Positions 10,948 through 21,110 of a stretch of DNA of 64,000 nt are shown in pieces. The DNA comes from Ooceraea biroi (lineage: Eukaryota; Arthropoda; Insecta; Hymenoptera; Formicidae): the NCBI RefSeq assembly GCF_003672135.1, contig NC_039518.1:4340001-4404000 (forward strand), written 5' to 3'. A program made the translations under genes and the position numbers. The notes beneath the pieces are model-generated. The model did not search any database. It was not told the origin of the DNA and saw only the letters and a program-made list of their open reading frames with translations. The stretch's first letter is position 1. Each line of letters begins with the position of its first letter.

Positions 10948-11145
10948 CTTGTTGTTGTTGCTGCTCCTGCTCGTGCTGCTGCTGCTTCTGCTGCTCCTGC
11001 GACTGCTGCTCCTGCTCCTGCTGCTCCTGCGACTGCTGCTGTTGCTGCTGCAGCAGAACATGCAGACCTTGTAATAGTTGCTGCGTAGTTGCAGCGTTCT
11101 TCTCTTTCTCCTCTTCGAGGAGCATTTCTTCATCATCTATGACCT
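10948..11145 (-). other. Possible minus-strand exon, acidic then glutamine-rich
   Basis: On the minus strand an acceptor-like TTATAG precedes 11145 and a donor-like CAAG/GTAATG follows 10948. The frame between reads acidic residues (DDEEMLLEEEKEK), then a CAG/CAA tract (LLQQQQQQSQEQQEQEQQ). It opposes the transposase inside the hAT. It could be part of a captured or antisense gene, or only a CAG repeat that happens to be open. Confidence 0.3.
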
Positions 11146-11222
11146 CTATAACCAAAATATAAAATATCTTGTATATATATGTTATTGAATTTATATATTT
11201 ATTGAATTTTCGATTAATGTTT

Positions 11223-11299
11223 TAACCTCTACACACGGTCCGAGCTGCAGGATCTCCAACAAATCGAATCCTGCATATCGGATCGTGTGTAGAGGTTCA
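11223..11299. repeat. Imperfect 30-bp-arm hairpin inside the hAT
   Basis: AACCTCTACACACGGTCCGA at the left pairs with TCGGATCGTGTGTAGAGGTT at the right, and GCAGGAT/ATCCTGC extends the stem; about 26 of 30 positions match. The loop is about 17 nt. Confidence 0.75.
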
Positions 11300-11700
11300 T
11301 CGACGACTTATTCAATAACAGAAAAAAAATAAGTTCGTAAGAAATAGTATTAATATTTTTATTCTGTATTTACGCGACATGTTGCGTGGCTCTGTGCTCG
11401 GTGTCACTCGATGTATCGCCGCGCGATGCATTTTTTTCACGAGGCAATTTTTTATTTTCTTTCGCCGTTTTGCTCAAGCACGAAACATTTCCTTGTAATC
11501 TTCTCGCCTTGATAAGTGGTGCCGTATGTATAAAAATACATGCTTTTCTAAATCTTTGCGTTAAGTTAGCTATATTGCATTCGAAAGGGAAGGAGACTTC
11601 GCGTTCGTAAGTCTTTCAATTTTCTATATTACTGTTAATATAATTCTTATCATTTTCTTTTCCTTTATCTTCATATTCTCTATAGTTTTTAAATATTGAA

Positions 11701-13999
11701 ATGTGTGATAAATTAAGAAAAAAAGCTAAGCGAAGTTTTTTGGAAGCTTGGCTTCATGATGATCGATACAAATGTTGGATACATAAAGTATCCTGTGATG
11801 ATAGCCTTTTCCATTGTACTATTTGTAATAACAATTTCTCTTGCAACTCAACACACGTTTCTAGACATGCCAATTCTATGTGTCATTTAAAGAATTATAA
11901 AGAAAATACATCATTAATGTGATGATGGTAATAATGTAAAAAATACAAGTAAAGCAGTATTTAAAAAGAAATGGCTAGATATAAAGAATTTTCAATTATG
12001 GTTACGTGAAGTTCCGAATAACAATAGTTTATGTTTATGTACGATTTGCGATAAATCTTTTGCTGCCTATTTTTCGCATATTCGCCGGCATGCAGAAAGT
12101 GAAACTCATTTACATCTTTGTAAAGAAAAAGGGATTGAAGTGAGTGAGATAAATGATACGCAAATCAATGAATCTCTTTTGTCGTTTGATAAGCGTAAAA
12201 AGACAGTAGAAATAAAATATGCTGCTTTGATGGCAGAAATCAATGTACCTCTTCACAATGCACACAAAATTCTGAACTTTTTTCAACAACTACAACTAGA
12301 CGATCCTAATGTGTTGAATAGTATGAGCATGGGTCCAACGAAATATAGTAATATAATTTCTAACATCTTGTGTCTCGTTGAAACTGAACATGTCAGTAAG
12401 AAGCTTCAGACAACAAAATTCTCTGTTTTCATAGATGAAACATCAGATATCTGCACCGAAAAATGGATGACATTTTTCGTTCGATATGTTGATTCTGAGA
12501 CACAAGATGTTCGCTCACAATTAGTGCAACTCATTAATATTAATGCAACAGATTGTAGTGCTGATAAGTTATTTAACGCATTTAAGAGTGAAATGTGGAA
12601 ATTACAAATTCCATTCCACAATATTGTTGCCCTGTCATGTGACAATGCCTCTGTAATGACAGGGAAACATTTATCTTTTCATAGTAAATTAAAAGAGATG
12701 TGTAAACATTTGCTAACATTGCCATGCCCATGCCATTCTTCTGCATTAGCTGCACATGCAGCATGTGCGAGGATACTGTCATATTGTGACGACTTTTTAA
12801 GAAAAATAGCTTCTTATATTAACGGTAGTCCGAAACGTTCGGCAATTTTTCATGAGTTTTGCGACTGCTTTCAAGAAAAGTATCGTAAAATTTTAAAATT
12901 AAGTGATACACGCTGGCTGTCTCACTACACATGTGTTGAGAGACTTCTTCAGTCATGGGATACTATTAGACATTTTTTGCAAGAAATGGTTGTAAGCGAC
13001 AAAAGTAAATCTGCACAACCACTTTTGTCTGTAATGGATAATGTGGAATTAAAAGCATATTTTCTTTTTCTGAAATATATTTTATATTTCTTTAATTCGT
13101 TCAATGCATTCTTCCAATCCATGGAAACAAGAATCCATTTATTGCAATTGAAATCAGCTAACTTTCTCTTGCAAATCTGTGGACATTTTCTTTAGAAAGA
13201 TTATTTGAAAGACGTAGCCACAAATATTAATTTTGCACAGAAAGAAAATCAGAAAGATATAAATGATATTCTTCTTGGATCAGAGTGTGAACAGTACCTT
13301 AAAGATTTATTATTAGAAGGTCACATGGATGCGGTTACACAAGTACGACAAAACTGCTTGCAATTTTACATAACTGCTGCAGAGGAAGTACGTAAAAGAT
13401 TGCCAATTAACGATGATTTTTTGAAAAAAATGCAAGCTTTCCTCCCATTAATATCCTTATTCGATAGTGACAGAGACACATCGTTCCAGCATGTTTGTCT
13501 CATTGCAAGAAATATTGGTGGCTTCGATGAAGAATCGTTAAAATACGAGTGGTTTACATTACCAGCTGATTTCACTGCAGAAGAGAAACAAAATTTATCT
13601 CTTTTAGATTTTGACGATATGTGGAAGAAAATTTTGGAGCGCCAATTGTCCAATGGCGTTTATAAATATCCCAATTTAAGAAATCTTTTGAGTGCTGTCC
13701 GCTGTCTTCCAAATTCAAATGCAGATTCAGAGAGAACATTTTCAATTCAAATAGATATAAAATCCAAAAAACGCAATAAACTTTCTTCAACGTGCGTTAA
13801 TGCGATTTGTGTTATAAAATCAGCCTTGAAAAGCAGAGGCGAAATAGCTGCAAATATGAAAATAAACGAACAGCATTTATCTCGTATGGTATCTGAAAAA
13901 TTATATGCAACTTATCCAACAAGAAAGAAAAGTAGTTTTAATTTACATGCTGCGGATGAAAGTGCTGGTTGCCAGGGACAGACTGAAGAAAATTCTTGA
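11701..13999 (+). pseudogene. hAT transposase with two BED-like zinc fingers
   Basis: The 5' segment 11701-11922 encodes a C2HH/BED-type finger (FHCTICNNNFSCNSTHVSRHANSMCH). A second finger (CLCTICDKSFAAYFSHIRRHAESETH) follows in another frame, about 12040-12115, continuous with the catalytic core to 13999. The core shows hAT landmarks: FSVFIDETSD (first Asp), ALSCDNASVM (second Asp), PCPCHSSALAAH, RWLSHY, and C-terminal dimerisation with NADSERTFS (catalytic Glu). One frameshift or short unspliced intron lies between the fingers near 11923, and one TAG interrupts at 13193-13195; otherwise it is open. The stop lies inside the right TIR. Probably recently inactivated. Confidence 0.88.
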
Positions 14000-15165
14000 G
14001 AGTACGCGCTAGTTTTAGTGTTGGGTTACCATGAGTGAAGAGAAAAAAATCTTATATATAGAATACTAATATCCTAGTTTTGGAGGAGGAGGGAGAGCGT
14101 GTACACCACAAGTTATCTATCATGCAAAGATGACATTTATTTTTTATTTAAAAAAGATTATTAATTTAGAAAGAAGTATTTTGATACCTATACATTTTAC
14201 AAAAACATACGCAATAAAATGAAAAGAAATCATTTGAATAATTTTTAAAAAAACAAAGCCCGGTTATCTTTTTCTGACTCCGATTTAATAATATCTCCTC
14301 GTCGCTCAGCACTAGCATTTTGATATTTTTAATCAAAGCTAAAATAAATAAGTGTTTAATAAGAAGAAATTTCGTCTTTCTTTAAAGTATGTTTTTTAAA
14401 ATGTAGAGAATTCCTGACTTGATTTTTTTACTTTTAGTTTTTGTTGCTCATAATCATGATGTGCGAAAGATATCTCGTCTGCGAAAGACCGACCTCACAC
14501 TACAAATGTAAAAGTGTGCGAAAGATATCTCGTCTGCGAAAGACAGACATCACACTACAAATCGCCAGATGTCTTCTATACGGCATAATGTGGTAAAATA
14601 GGGCTCCTGGCGAAGGACCACTTAAAAAAAACCTAACGCGCCATTAGTGGAACCTCAAAGGTGGTGCGGAAGTCCACTATATATGCATACTATTAATTGC
14701 AATTAATATATAATTATATAACTTATTCATTTGAAATATATCAAGAGACACGGTAGTGCGCGAGACCGCATCGTGACTCTTTTACGCGAGTTGGCGAGCT
14801 GCGAGTACCCGAGATTCTCAGATCTCAATAACGACTGAATTGATCCAGTTCTGAGTAGGCTCAATCGATAGCTTGGGTATGATTTACATAAGAAAAGTGT
14901 TTTTAGTTTTTGCCTACGTGCCCTACGAGCAGAGATATTGCGACGCAAAGTCGAAATCTCGAAAATTTTTGCATTTACGCGACGCATTCGCGTGCCGCGG
15001 CCCGCGAGCCGCGAGCGAGCCCGAGCGAGCCCGAGCGATAGAAAGAGACAGAAAGCTGTCTGTCTCTTTCTACTGCTCGAAGTTGCCCGAGTCTCGAGCG
15101 CGTCACGTGACTACCCCTTCCAGTTGTCATTTCGTGCTGGCCTCGGCTCGGTTCTGGGAACACTG
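13985..15165. repeat. Right terminal inverted repeat of the hAT, about 1.18 kb
   Basis: Mirror of 9437-10619. It starts inside the last codons of the transposase (GAAGAAAATTCTTGA), so the stop codon and the whole 3' untranslated region are part of the repeat. This suggests the left arm arose by inverted copying of the right end. Confidence 0.92.
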
Positions 15166-15173
15166 GTGTCACT

Positions 15174-15522
15174 GCGTACCTAACAGAGCGAAGAGGGAGG
15201 GGGACAGCGGACAACGTAGCAACTAGTTGTCATGCGGTGTTGATAGTTCTGTGTCGTTGTAAAGGTTAGCCCGGTCTACAATAGATCTACAATAGATGTA
15301 ATAAACCTCAAACCGTAAGCAATTGATCGATCATAGTCGATCTTTATTCTCATATTCACCGAGATTGGTCAATTTCTTATACGGCTTACATACTACATCT
15401 GTTGTAGATCCGGTCTTAAAGATAGCAAATGTTTTTTTATCTCTCGTTACGTGGGAAAGAAAATGAGATCTTTAATTATCGAAATCTTGTCGAAACGTAA
15501 CAGTCATCTCAATAGTATCAAT
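15174..15522. other. Non-coding: old hAT target and a MITE-like inverted repeat
   Basis: Continuation of the hAT target sequence. 15270-15416 is an inverted repeat: CCGGTCTACAATAGATGTA-like sequence at the left pairs with TACATCTGTTGTAGATCCGG-like sequence at the right, with an inner pair CCGTAAGCAATTG/CAATTTCTTATACGG. It ends shortly before the DUF4806 start and might be a MITE or part of that gene's promoter. Confidence 0.55.
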
Positions 15523-16479
15523 ATGGCTTTTGTGAGTGTTGAATTTGTTGGTGATAATAATGAGGAAACAGGCATAATTGGTTTGGTTCATCATTCATGG
15601 CTTTCGCCTTTGAAGAAAGAAGTCTGGTGGCCTCCATATAAAACGAGTGCTCAATTGAAAAAAGCACTTTTTATGGAAGAAGCAGTAAAGGAAGATATTT
15701 GGACACTGTATAACGTTAAACGTATATTTTTTACTTGTGGTATGTATTACATATATTTAGTATTATATTTGTTGTTTGTATAATTGTATACACAATTAAC
15801 ATAAAATCCAAATTATTGTTCATTTCCAGATGATTTAAAAAAAACAAAGCCAAGAAGAAACTGAAAGAATGTGAAAAATTTTCCGATTTACAATCTACTG
15901 AATTAGAAGATTATGAGATACAAAATAAGAAAAGAAAACGCAAACCAAATTTAAAATATATCAATAATTACATAAGTACTGAAGACGAAGATGAAGAAAA
16001 CTTTGATTCTTTACAGTCATCGCCATCAATACTTTATAAACCAGGTAAAAGAAATATTATTTTTATACTCTGTTAGATAGATAAAATATTGGTAAAAATT
16101 TACCTTTACACACCACCCTCCAACTGACCTTCGATTGACCTTGACGTTGACCTTGACCCCTAAGGATGTCAAGGCCATTGATCATTCCCGTCGCTCATTG
16201 TTCAGTAAAATGTTATTAACAATATAAATTTAATAGACACAATTTCAGACGACAATATAAATTTAATACTGATTCTATTACTTCTTGGACACGGGTTGGA
16301 TTAGACTTGTACCTTTGAGATAGATTTGCAGGAGGACGGGCCTCGCCTGTATTTATGGCAATGTTTATATACAAATTTTCACGGTCATATTCTTATATTG
16401 TCAGAAATCAAACGTAACCAGTGTGTCGTATAGTCAGTGCATTAAGTGTTCGATTAATTTTCCAATAATTATATAAATA

Positions 16480-16788
16480 ATGGTATATTCAGTTGAACAA
16501 ATAAATAATAATCCTTGGCTTGCGGTCCAAGATGTTGGTAATGCGAATACATGGCCTAAATTCACACGACAAATGTTTTGGAATAAAAATTTTAAAGATC
16601 ATAATCGAATGATTATTGTAAATTTTGCATATATAAATGCAATTTCCGAGGAATTTTTGCATGACATTTTGGCTTTTACCTTAAAAAATGCATATACAGA
16701 TGAGAGGAAGCGCAATGTTATAGACAGATTTAGTTATTTAAATCATGAGGTAATTCTTTTAATGTTAATTGATAACTATGTCAAATAA
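16480..16788 (+). CDS. Unrecognised 102-aa ORF within the AGGTCA element
   Basis: ATG to TAA, uninterrupted, starting MVYSVEQINNNPWLAVQDVG and ending LMLIDNYVK. I do not recognise it. No signal peptide or membrane segment stands out, and asparagine and aromatic residues are frequent. It lies between the left TIR and the nested mariner and ends 18 bp before the mariner, so the protein may once have been longer downstream or have been captured by the element. Confidence 0.35.
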   Translation: MVYSVEQINNNPWLAVQDVGNANTWPKFTRQMFWNKNFKDHNRMIIVNFAYINAISEEFLHDILAFTLKNAYTDERKRNVIDRFSYLNHEVILLMLIDNYVK

Positions 16789-16806
16789 ATATTATTGTTC
16801 TTTATA

Positions 16807-18090
16807 TTGGGTCATTAAGTATGAAACTTTACAAATGTAAAAGCGCCATCTTTAACATTTGTTATCTCAAATTTGGCGCCAGACGTCAGTACAGGTTAGG
16901 TTAGTATGATAGATGTATGTTCGCTCTTCAAATGTCATATTTGTTTGTTCAAATATCTTCATTAGTTTTAGTGGTGGATTCTTTTTTATAGAACTATGGA
17001 AAAGTCCAAAATTCGTGTGATTTATGAATATGAGTTCCGCCGTGGAACCACAGTGTTGGAGACAGCTCGTAATATCAACGCTGTATTTGGTGAAGGTTCA
17101 ACTACTAAAGCAACGGTGGGCAATTGGTTCAAAAACTTCAGAGATGGAGATTTCAGCCTCGCTAATGAGCCACGTGGAAGACCAAAGACGAAGGTAGATA
17201 ATGATCATTTAAGAGCCGTAGTAGAGTCCGATCCATCTCAAAGTACACGTGAATTGGCATCGATACTCAATGTTTCTATACCCACCATATTGTTCATTTA
17301 GCTGCAATTGGTAAGATAAAGAAGTTGGACAAATGGGTCCCGCACGAATTGACCGATGCGCAGCAGGCGCAACGTCTAGAGGCTTCCCTTTCTTTGCTTT
17401 CCCGTCACAAAAATGAATCTTTTTTTAATCGAATTGTGACCTGCGATGAAAAGTGGATACTCTACGACAATCGTAAACGCTCACATCAGTGATTGAACGC
17501 TAATGAACCACTGAGACATCAGGGGAAACCCAACATTACACAGAAGAAGCTTATGGTGACTGTTTGGTGGTCCAGGTCAGGTGTTATCTACTACAACTTT
17601 ATGAAACCTGGTACATCGATAACGGCTGAAGTATATTGCAAGCAACTGGACGAAATGATGCAACAACTTGCTATTAAACAACCGAAATTGGTCAATCGGT
17701 CAATGCCAATCCTGTTGCATGATAATGCTCGACCGCACACTCCACGACTGACCGTGGCAAAGCTACAAGAGTTGGAATTGGAAACTCTCCGTCATCCACC
17801 ATATTCACCAGATCTATCACCTACCGACTATCACTTCTTCCGGAATTTGGACAACTTCTTAGTGGGAAAATTCTTCAATTCTCAACAGGCAATCAAAACA
17901 GCCTTCTGCGACTTCATCGATTCCCGTACTCCTGGCTTCTATAGTAGAGGCATAGACCAACTACCACTAAAATGGCAGAAGTGTGTAGATAACATGAGCG
18001 CATACTTCGATTGAAAATAAATCGTGTCCATGTGCCAAAAAATGCAAAAGTTTATGTTCTATTTGTAAAGTTTCATACTTAATGACCCAA
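16807..18090 (+). mobile_element. mariner element, full length, TA-flanked
   Basis: TIRs TTGGGTCATTAAGTATGAAA (16807 onward) and the exact inverse ending at 18090, about 29 bp. TA lies on each side (16805-16806, 18091-18092). Length 1284 bp, canonical for mariner. It shares only the TTGGGT start with the mariner at 3201. Confidence 0.95.
16996..18014 (+). pseudogene. mariner transposase, one frameshift and one stop
   Basis: Starts MEKSKIRVIYEYEFRRGTTV at a real ATG, with N-terminal HTH domains (VGNWFKNFRDGDFSL, PRGRPKTK). The frame shifts near 17290 after LNVSIPTI; the next frame carries KWVPHELT and VTCDEKWILYDNRKR. A TGA at 17491-17493, where mariners have Trp, precedes the rest: LLHDNARPH and YSPDLSPTDYHFF complete DD34D. 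It ends NMSAYFD at 18014. About 340 codons, normal length; probably inactivated recently. Confidence 0.92.
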
Positions 18091-18748
18091 TACTTTGTAA
18101 GAATTTGGACGACTTAGACGCAGCCGTATATATAGTTACAATGTTTATTTTAAAGAGATGCTAGATCTAAATTTTAATCCAATTAAAAAATTTTTAAATT
18201 AAACTTATTTTTTACTTTCGATTAAAGTAGTTTCGAAAAAGTCTTTAATTTTGATTAAAGCAGAAAATAATTTGTATTTACCTGTTTTGTGCTTTTGGTT
18301 AAAATAAAGAATACTTTGTATTTATAAACAAACTATTCTATATATTAATGATTCACTGCTTTAAATAAATTTTGTTCGTTCATATTCAAAATAACTACTA
18401 TATTTTCGAAACTTATGTCTCCTTATGTGCATAATTATTCAAACTTGTTTTGTTACTAATTTACAAATTCTCATACTTCATTCTCTTACTGCTCACTTTA
18501 TCGACGTTCTTTTGTTAATAACTTTTTAATGAACAATGACCGACGGAAAAGGTCAATGGCCCTGACATTCTTAAGGGTCAAGGTCAAGGTCAAGGTCAAT
18601 CGAAGATCAGTTGAAGGGTGGTGTGTAAAGGTAAACTTTTACCACACTTTGGTATGTTATATTCCTACATTCATAGCATATGTTTTATAACATATACTTA
18701 CTATATTTAATATATATGTGCTTCATGTATGTTCTTTTTGTTTCACAG
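18091..18748. other. Right part of the AGGTCA element and intron end
   Basis: No gene. Right arm of the TIR element (about 18505-18643) and then a splice acceptor tract ending TTTCACAG at 18748. Confidence 0.6.
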
Positions 18749-19277
18749 TCATTATTTTTATCAACATTAGGGGGTGACACTATTGCTACGAGATCTAATC
18801 GGATTTTAAAACACGTTCTCACTAACGAACTCGCAAAGGAGTTTAACTACGTGGGACAAAATAATTTGAAGAAGGCTTTTGAAAAGCTTCATTTAAAAAC
18901 TGTCGTAATACGTAAGTAATTCTAAAATACATAATAATAATCTGTATAGCGAAATTTATTCGAGCTATAAAATTTTTTTTATAAACATAATAGGTAGTGT
19001 ACAAATAAAATCATCTTCAACAACAGAAAGTGACATTGAAAAGGCGATAAAAATTTGGTTAAAACATGCTCCGGAAAGAGTAAAAGAAAGTTTAAAAAAG
19101 TAGCAAAAACTGAAATATAGTGTTTAATATTTTTTACTATCTCTTTTATATTAAATGATTGAAATATTCTCTTTAAAGTACTTATAAAAGTTGACGTATA
19201 AGTTTATACTCAGTTTAATAATACGCGTTTCAAATTATATTTTGATGTATTGTTTTTATTTTCAAAAGTTTATCAAT

Positions 19278-20434
19278 ATGTTAAACAGTAGACGAAAACG
19301 TAAAGAGTTTGTTGCACGACACCAACAACAGCGAAGAGTTTTAGAAGCTGTAAAGAAAACATTTTCTGTCAATGTTTCTAACAGAATATCTTATAATATT
19401 GTGGCTGTAGATACATCAGACAAAATAGATATAACACCATCTAATAGTTTAAATAGTAACGTAAATTTAAATGTTAATAATGAAACGAGTAATAACGAAA
19501 ATAATTCGGAAAATAGTAACTGCTCAGATTTACAATACGATAATTTTGATCTTGACACTGTGTCTCACATTTCTAGTGAACAATTAAATAATTCTTCCGA
19601 TACAGGTCTAAATACTTGTTTAGAAAATCAAAATAGCTTAAGACAAAATTTAATTAAGTGGGCTGTTAAAAGACATGTATCACACTTAGCTCTAACAGAT
19701 CTTTTGCATATACTCTCGCCCTATTATCCAGAATTACCTTTTAATTCTCGCACATTATTAGACACTCCATGTTCTTCACACACTTCTATAGTTTACAAAT
19801 TAGAAACTGGAGAGTTCTATTACTTAGGTATAAACGCTACTTTAAAAAAACATATTGTCACAGAAATATAACCAAAAATATTTACAATTTTGTGAAATAT
19901 TAAAACTTTCTTTTAATATAGATGGTATCCCATTATTTAAAAGCAATAGAACACAATTATGACCTATTCTAGGACTTATAAAAAATTTTCGAAGTGATCC
20001 TTTTGTTATCTCACTTTTGTGGAATATCAAAACCAAAACCTTTAAATATTTTCTTGGAAAAGTTCATATGTGAATTAAATGAATTACTAAATCATGGAAT
20101 TAATGTTAATGGAACTCACTTTAAGATTGAAATCCACAGTTTCGTGTGCGACGCACCTGCTCGTGCTTATTTAAAATGCACAAAATTTCATTCTGGTTAT
20201 TCGTCATGTGATAAATGTGTTGAACATGGAGAACGTTACAAAAACAAAGTGGTCTTTATAGGAGAAACAGCTAAAAAACGCACAAACCAATCTTTTAGAA
20301 ACCAAACAGATGATAATCATCATAATGCTCTATCTCCGTTTTTAGATTTGCCTATTGACTTAATTAAATGCTTTCCAACAGATTATATGCATAACATTTG
20401 TTTAGAAGTAGTCAAAAAAGTATTAAATACATGA
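19278..20434 (+). pseudogene. Tnp2/CACTA-like transposase, 3' truncated
   Basis: Starts MLNSRRKRKEFVARHQQQRR. An asparagine/serine-rich acidic linker follows, then HLALTDLLHILSPYYPELP and TSIVYKLETGEFYYLG. After 19868 the frame shifts, and the next frame reads SFNIDGIPLFKS (candidate first catalytic Asp) with a TGA where Trp is expected near 19960. A further shift near 20005 leads to 19994-20434, with SFVCDAPARAYLK, SSCDKC and TDYMHNICLEVVKK, blocks shared by Tnp2-type transposases. It ends abruptly at 20434. Same strand and only 175 bp after the DUF4806 gene. Superfamily assignment is moderately sure. Confidence 0.6.
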
Positions 20435-20439
20435 ATTGG

Positions 20440-21097
20440 TCCATGTGCGTACTAGTTGAGGATAATGATGACCCCTGAAGGGAAATTTCAAAGTCAAATA
20501 AGCTGTCACTTCATAAACTTGTTAAAACCATGTCTTAGGCGACTCACGTGAATCAAGCACCCCAAAGGGAACATATCCCCTACTACGTCCACGTCGTTGT
20601 TCCTGGGTAACGCTAACAGTAGGAGTCAAGTCATTGATAATCTTGTTAACTAATTTCAATTAAAAATTTAGTTTGGCCTTGAAATTACCTCAAAGTCAAG
20701 TTCAAGGTCATGACCTGACGTCCACCTTCAAATATTACAACATTTTTCTGAAACAGTTTTCACTATCTCGCTTAGCTTATGAGTTACTTGAGTAAATTAA
20801 TATTACGCGTTTGTCCTTGAAATGACCCCTAAAGTTCATTTTGATCACAGTCATGAGTTACCTATCTGGACGTGAAATTTTCCGTACTTTCCATTTCCGT
20901 AGTCAGAAATAGGGATTCTCGTTTGAAAACATCAGTTTGGCCTCAAAATGACCTTGACCCTTCACCTCAAGATCAAAGTCAAGGTCACCGCTAGGTGTCC
21001 CCATACATATCGTACAGTTTTTGTCTGAGGTATTGTCCGTTATCGCCCTTATCTGAGGAGATATTCCCGTGGACGGATTAAAATGGCCCACCCTGTA
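20440..21097. mobile_element. Non-coding MITE-like sequence ending in CACCCTGTA
   Basis: No coding sequence. The right end, read inverted, is TACAGGGTGGGCCATTTTAA, a typical terminus of insect MITEs. The interior has several AAGGTCA/TGACCTTGA motifs (for example about 20675, 20940-20980) like the 16091 element. The left boundary is not defined; it interrupts the Tnp2-like gene around 20435. Confidence 0.5.
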
Positions 21098-21110
21098 TAT
21101 TAAATTTTTA

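Larger units (their letters stand above)
9437..15165 (+). mobile_element. hAT transposon with terminal inverted repeats of about 1.18 kb
   Basis: Begins CAGTGTTCCCAGAACC and ends with its inverse. The 8-bp target duplication is GTGTCGCT (9429-9436) versus GTGTCACT (15166-15173), one mismatch. CAG-G-type termini and 8-bp duplications are hAT hallmarks, and the interior encodes a hAT transposase. The inverted arms span 9437-10619 and 13985-15165, far longer than the usual 10-30 bp. Total length 5.73 kb. Confidence 0.93.
16091..18643. mobile_element. TIR element with AGGTCA-rich ends, in the DUF4806 intron
   Basis: The left end GGTAAAAATTTACCTTTACA (16091) recurs inverted at the right end (18643) and similarity continues about 130 bp inward on each side. 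Each arm carries a run of TGACCTTGA/TCAAGGTCA motifs (16110-16165; 18575-18606). It contains an unrecognised 102-codon ORF and a nested mariner (16807-18090); without the mariner it is about 1.27 kb. No clear target duplication found. A related sequence lies at about 60190-60430. Confidence 0.75.
15523..19103 (+). pseudogene. Split gene of the DUF4806 family (4 exons visible)
   Basis: Exon 1, 15523-15739, starts MAFVSVEFVGDN and has the family block VHHSWLSPLKKEVWWPPYK, ending at donor G/GTATGT. Exon 2, 15830-16044, is lysine/acidic-rich, between TTTCCAG and donor CCAG/GTAAAA; an A8 run near its start puts it out of frame with exon 1. Exon 3, 18749-18911, after TTTCACAG, encodes the DUF4806 core (FLSTLGGDTIATRSNRILK, LTNELAKEFNYVGQNN). 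Exon 4, 18994-19103, joins in frame and ends IWLKHAPERVKESLKK. Function is unknown; the family is multi-copy in insects. A TIR element fills the second intron, and middle exons may be missing. Confidence 0.65.
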
